A stretch of 64,000 nucleotides of DNA from Bradyrhizobium sp. Arg816 (GTDB lineage: Bacteria > Pseudomonadota > Alphaproteobacteria > Rhizobiales > Xanthobacteraceae): positions 124,001 to 188,000 of the forward strand of contig NZ_JAPRAQ010000008.1 in NCBI RefSeq assembly GCF_029989365.1, given 5' to 3'. Made by a program: the position numbers and the translations under genes. This document shows, piece by piece, positions 60,911-64,000 of this stretch (position 1 is the first letter of the stretch; every line of letters begins with the position of its first letter). Under the pieces are notes generated by a model that was not told the origin of the DNA, did not search any database, and worked only from the letters and a program-made list of their open reading frames with translations.

Positions 60911-62673
60911 GGAATGACCCTCCTGCCTGGCAGCCTCTGAGGTTCGACATTGCGCGGGAGCCCTGCCGAACCCGGTACCGGTGCCGGCCGCTGGGCGCGA
61001 AGAACATCATATGGCGGTCCGAAGGCGACCTGGTTGCCGTCCCTCAACAGCAGCACGGCATCGGCGATGGTCAACAGCCGCGGCCGGTGGGTGACGATCA
61101 CCGACGCTGCACCGCGCGCTTTGGCCGACTGAATGGCGGAGCACAACGCTTCTTCGCCGTCCGGGTCGAGATTGGCATTGGGCTCATCCAGCAGGATCAA
61201 TTTGCGATCGCCGAAGAAGGCGCGTGCAAGACCAATGCGCTGACGCTGGCCACCGGAAAGCCTGCAGCCGTCGCGGCCGATCTCGGTCTGGTAGCCGGCC
61301 GGAAGGGACAGGATCATCTCATGCGCCTGCGCGAGCATGGCCGCGGCGACGATGGCCTCGTCCCGTGCGCATTCGTCAAACCCGGCAATGGCTTCGGCCA
61401 CCGTTCCATCCAGGAGCTGCACGTCCTGGGGGAGATAGCCGACGAATTGCCCAAGCTGGTCGGGATCCCAAGTATGGAGTGCTGCGTGGTCCAACCGGAT
61501 CGTACCGCTGGCCGGCCGCTCGAGGCCTGCCATCAAGCGCAGCAATGTGGATTTTCCGGCGCCGGTCGGTCCGATCACGACGACAAGTTCGGACGGCCGG
61601 CATTGAAATGATATGCCCGCGAGGATGGGCCGCTGCGTCCCGCCAATCCGGAATGTCACCCGTTCGACCTTGAGCATGCCGGCTGGCGGCGGAAGCAACG
61701 TCTTCCGCGGACGCGCAAGCACCGGCATCGCGGCGTTGCAGACCTGCGTCCAAGCGTCCTGCGCAGATGCCAACGCGCGCCAGGCCGAGACCAATCCTTC
61801 CATGGGCTGCAATGTGCGCGCTATCAGGATCGAGCTCGCGATCAGACTGCCGGACAGCACCTCGTTCTGGAGCACGAGCCAGGCACCGCATCCGATCGCG
61901 GCAATCTGCAGAATGGTCCTGACCATTCGCGCGGCGGCGCTGATCGTGTAGATGCGTTCGCTGGCCCGCACCACCGGAGCCAGGGCTTCGTCATTGAGGC
62001 TCATGAACGCGCGGATGGCGCCCCGGGTCCAGCCCATCGCCCGCACCACGCTGGAGTGCCGGACGATTCCATCGAGCAACGCCTGCGTCTTCAACGCGGC
62101 CTGCGAAGCCTGCGCAATTTCCCCGCGCGCGATCCGGTGGCTTGCAACACCCATCGCCAGCAGGGCCCCCACCCCGATCAGGGCTATGACGCCATACCAG
62201 GGGTGCAGGAAGAACAGGATGAGAATGAACGCCGGGAGGAATGGAGCATCTATCAGCGATGTGACCGTTCCGCTCGACAGGAAAGTTCTCAACTCGCGAA
62301 GCTTGACCAGATCGTGCTGCCGGCCGTCGCCCGGCGCCGCGCCGGTGATGCTGCCTTCAAGGATGATCGGAGCGAGGCAGTGCTCGAACCCGACCGCGAA
62401 CCGGCTCAACAGGCGGTTACGAAACGTGTCGAAGGCGGCGCTGAAGGCGAGAGCGCCGACGGCGATGACGGTGAGGCCGACGAGCGTCTCGACGCTTCCG
62501 CTGCTGAGCACGCGGTCGAACACTTCGATGGAAAAGAAAGGTACGACCAGCAGCAGCAGGTTTACGGACACGCTGAAACAGACGATCCACACCAATGCGA
62601 ATCGTCCGGGAATCAAGGCCACCAGCAATCTCTGACCAGATGCTGGGATCGCACCACGGTTACGCGAGTACAT
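60907..62673 (-). CDS. Type I secretion ABC transporter (PrtD-like permease/ATPase)
   Basis: A 588-aa half-transporter. Six helices lie in residues ~20-300 and the nucleotide-binding domain at ~330-560: Walker A GPTGAGKSTLLRLM, signature LSGGQRQRIGLARAF, Walker B LILLDEPNANLD and the switch HRPRLL. No C39 peptidase or CLD domain precedes it, which fits the PrtD/ApxIB group that exports RTX proteins with an uncleaved C-terminal signal. It follows the RTX gene by 71 bp containing a strong hairpin. Confidence 0.93.
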   Translation of the reverse strand: MYSRNRGAIPASGQRLLVALIPGRFALVWIVCFSVSVNLLLLVVPFFSIEVFDRVLSSGSVETLVGLTVIAVGALAFSAAFDTFRNRLLSRFAVGFEHCLAPIILEGSITGAAPGDGRQHDLVKLRELRTFLSSGTVTSLIDAPFLPAFILILFFLHPWYGVIALIGVGALLAMGVASHRIARGEIAQASQAALKTQALLDGIVRHSSVVRAMGWTRGAIRAFMSLNDEALAPVVRASERIYTISAAARMVRTILQIAAIGCGAWLVLQNEVLSGSLIASSILIARTLQPMEGLVSAWRALASAQDAWTQVCNAAMPVLARPRKTLLPPPAGMLKVERVTFRIGGTQRPILAGISFQCRPSELVVVIGPTGAGKSTLLRLMAGLERPASGTIRLDHAALHTWDPDQLGQFVGYLPQDVQLLDGTVAEAIAGFDECARDEAIVAAAMLAQAHEMILSLPAGYQTEIGRDGCRLSGGQRQRIGLARAFFGDRKLILLDEPNANLDPDGEEALCSAIQSAKARGAASVIVTHRPRLLTIADAVLLLRDGNQVAFGPPYDVLRAQRPAPVPGSAGLPRNVEPQRLPGRRVIP

Positions 62674-62706
62674 AACTTGCCGGCACTATCACTGACTGAA
62701 ATGAGG

Positions 62707-62732
62707 GCGGGGCGGCCTGACAGCCGCCCCGC
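62707..62732 (-). terminator. Strong hairpin between the RTX gene and its exporter
   Basis: GCGGGGCGGC and GCCGCCCCGC form a perfect 10-bp stem with a 6-nt loop, between the RTX stop (62745) and the exporter start (62673). The tail is only moderately T-rich, so it probably acts as a partial terminator or mRNA stabiliser, letting the substrate be made in excess over the exporter. Confidence 0.65.
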
Positions 62733-62744
62733 TACTAGTCGGCA

Positions 62745-64000
62745 CTAGACAACGTCAACGGCCGTATAACCGGCGGCAGTGTTGATTTCGGCGATCGACT
62801 CGAACGGTGTCGCGCCGCCCGTGATGCCATCGAGCTGGATGGCGCCGAAGCCGAAATCCAGCACGGTGTTGGTGCCGTCGTCGTCCACTACCACTGTAGC
62901 CGGGTCAAAGCCTGGCGGAGCGTCGACAACAACGGCATCGCCATCGGCAAAGCTGAGATCGGTGATTTCATCGTTGCCGAAGTTCGTGGCTGTGTTGTCG
63001 CCGAAATTGTGCGTATCGGTACCAGCACCGCCCGTCAGCACATCATCGCCGAGTCCACCGTTGAGGACGTCGGCGCCATTGCCGCCGTTCAACTCGTCAT
63101 CGCCGTTACCGCCGTTCAGGGTGTCATTGCCGGCGCCGCCCGACAGGATGTCAGCACCAGCCCCGCCGTTCAGGACATCGGTGCCGTCGCCGCCATCGAG
63201 CGTGTCATCTCCGGCGTCGCCGTCGAGCGTGTCGTTGCCGGTTCCGCCGCTCATTTCGTCATCACCGGCGCCGCCGCTCATGACATCGTTGCCCGCGCCG
63301 CCGGCCATCTCGTCGTCTCCGGCATCGCCGAACATCGTATCGTTACCGGCGCCGCCGTCCATGATGTCGTCGCCCGCGTCGCCGTGCATGGTGTCGTTGC
63401 CATCGCCACCGTTGAGCGTATCGGCGCCCAAACCGCCGTTCAGGATGTCGTCACCGGTACCACCGTTCAGCAGGTCATTGCCAAGTCCGCCGTTCAGCGT
63501 GTCGTTGCCGGCATCGCCATTCAGAGTGTCATCTCCGAATCCACCGTTGAGTACGTCGTTACCGTCGCCGCCATTCAAGACGTCATTACCGGCGTCGCCG
63601 CTCAACGTATCGTCGCCGGCGTCGCCCCACAGGGTGTCGGCACCCGCGCCGCCATGAATGTCATCATTGCCGTCGCCGCCGTGGATGCTGTCGTCGCCGG
63701 CGTCACCAAAGAGCTGGTCAGCGCCGGTTCCGCCATCGATGGTGTCGTTGCCTTGGTCGCCATGGATGATGTCGGCGCCGGCATTTCCGTTCAGCGTGTC
63801 GTCGCCCGCGCCGCCGTTGATCGTGTCGTCGCCGGCGCCACCGGTGATCGTATCGATACCGGCATTGCCATCCAGGGTATCGTTGCCGGCACCGCCATCG
63901 ATGGAATCATTGCCCGCGCCGCCGCTTACCTCATCATTGCCGTCCAGGCCAGTAATCGTGTCGTTGCCTTGAAGGCCAAAGATCTGATCGTCTCCATTCG
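62745..64000 (-). CDS. RTX repeat protein, C-terminal part (gene continues past the window edge)
   Basis: At least 418 codons of a secreted calcium-binding protein. From the window edge to about 63030 it is an unbroken run of GGxGxDxLxG-type nonapeptides (GGAGNDTLDG, GGDGTDVLNG), each pair forming a turn of a calcium beta-roll, roughly 40 repeats. The last ~100 residues (TDTHNFGDNT to AGYTAVDVV) are the non-repeat C-terminal secretion signal with a short hydrophobic end. The frame has no stop up to 64000, so the true N-terminus is outside. It is the expected substrate of the adjacent exporter. Confidence 0.92.
   Translation of the reverse strand, partial: NGDDQIFGLQGNDTITGLDGNDEVSGGAGNDSIDGGAGNDTLDGNAGIDTITGGAGDDTINGGAGDDTLNGNAGADIIHGDQGNDTIDGGTGADQLFGDAGDDSIHGGDGNDDIHGGAGADTLWGDAGDDTLSGDAGNDVLNGGDGNDVLNGGFGDDTLNGDAGNDTLNGGLGNDLLNGGTGDDILNGGLGADTLNGGDGNDTMHGDAGDDIMDGGAGNDTMFGDAGDDEMAGGAGNDVMSGGAGDDEMSGGTGNDTLDGDAGDDTLDGGDGTDVLNGGAGADILSGGAGNDTLNGGNGDDELNGGNGADVLNGGLGDDVLTGGAGTDTHNFGDNTATNFGNDEITDLSFADGDAVVVDAPPGFDPATVVVDDDGTNTVLDFGFGAIQLDGITGGATPFESIAEINTAAGYTAVDVV

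Noticed and set aside
62779..63657. Plus-strand frame of Pro/Ser repeats opposite the RTX gene
   Set aside because: It is the complement of the RTX nonapeptide codons; its periodicity is inherited from the real gene.
62745..64000. Possible CRISPR-like repeat array
   Set aside because: The 27-bp periodicity is codon-level RTX repetition within an open frame; there are no unique spacers.

Overview
The window looks like the chromosome of a Bradyrhizobium-type alphaproteobacterium (Hyphomicrobiales). The evidence is high GC, the order rnd-lptC-lptA, an FzlA-type glutathione transferase, an FDH3-type formate dehydrogenase with DUF3305/DUF3306 partners, DprE1/DprE2-like oxidoreductases, and families of palindromic intergenic repeats typical of this group. 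No genus marker such as 16S rRNA is present, so this is inferred from gene content and order.

Layout. 0.1-3.8 kb (minus): LPS export genes lptA and lptC, ribonuclease D, and a UbiA prenyltransferase fused to a degenerate HAD domain. 4.1-5.4 kb: an MFS transporter. 5.4-14.7 kb: a formate dehydrogenase locus, with two tiny exported or membrane proteins, a TorD-type chaperone, DUF3306 and DUF3305 on the minus strand. These diverge from a large polyferredoxin at 7.8 kb, across a near-perfect 18-bp palindrome. The catalytic operon (small Tat protein, alpha, beta, gamma) faces the polyferredoxin.

15.4-24.2 kb is the accessory part, anchored on a tRNA-Leu(CAG) at 24.16 kb. A 4.6-kb island (15419-20017) is bounded by perfect 16-bp copies of a tRNA 3'-end sequence. 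It carries a collinear four-gene cassette (AlbA_2/Schlafen-like protein, GHKL/MORC-like ATPase, zinc-ribbon mini-protein, 90-aa protein) and broken recombinase remnants. The right-hand copy lies in a decayed whole-tRNA duplicate. Between that pseudo-tRNA and the intact tRNA is an iron-uptake module (TonB-dependent receptor and PepSY membrane protein). The four-gene cassette is the best candidate here for an undescribed system, plausibly anti-phage or anti-plasmid defence; that function is inferred, not shown.

24.4-36.9 kb returns to core genes: an NDUFA9-like protein, DprE2-like and DprE1-like oxidoreductases, uppP, fzlA, queG, a thioesterase, an NTF2-like protein, an alpha/beta hydrolase, infC (with an ATT start codon), rpmI, rplT and pheS. 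36.9-43 kb: pheT, a TSUP permease, a Tat-exported flavin amine oxidase and a permuted papain-fold protein. 42.8-46.2 kb is a metal-response cluster: CsoR with a visible operator, a copper P-type ATPase and NikR. 46.3-49.4 kb: a sedolisin protease divergent from a nucleoside-phosphorylase-fold protein. 49.6-57.2 kb: an EI24/CysZ-like protein, an EmrAB-type efflux pair, nth, DUF2244, an Ada-like methyltransferase, gpmA and dapB. 57.3-64 kb (minus) is a type I secretion locus: a giant RTX protein running off the window edge, its ABC exporter and HlyD adaptor, a LuxR-type regulator and an M23 peptidase.

Coordinates are in-window. Start codons were chosen from visible Shine-Dalgarno sites and family lengths, and uncertain ones are flagged.
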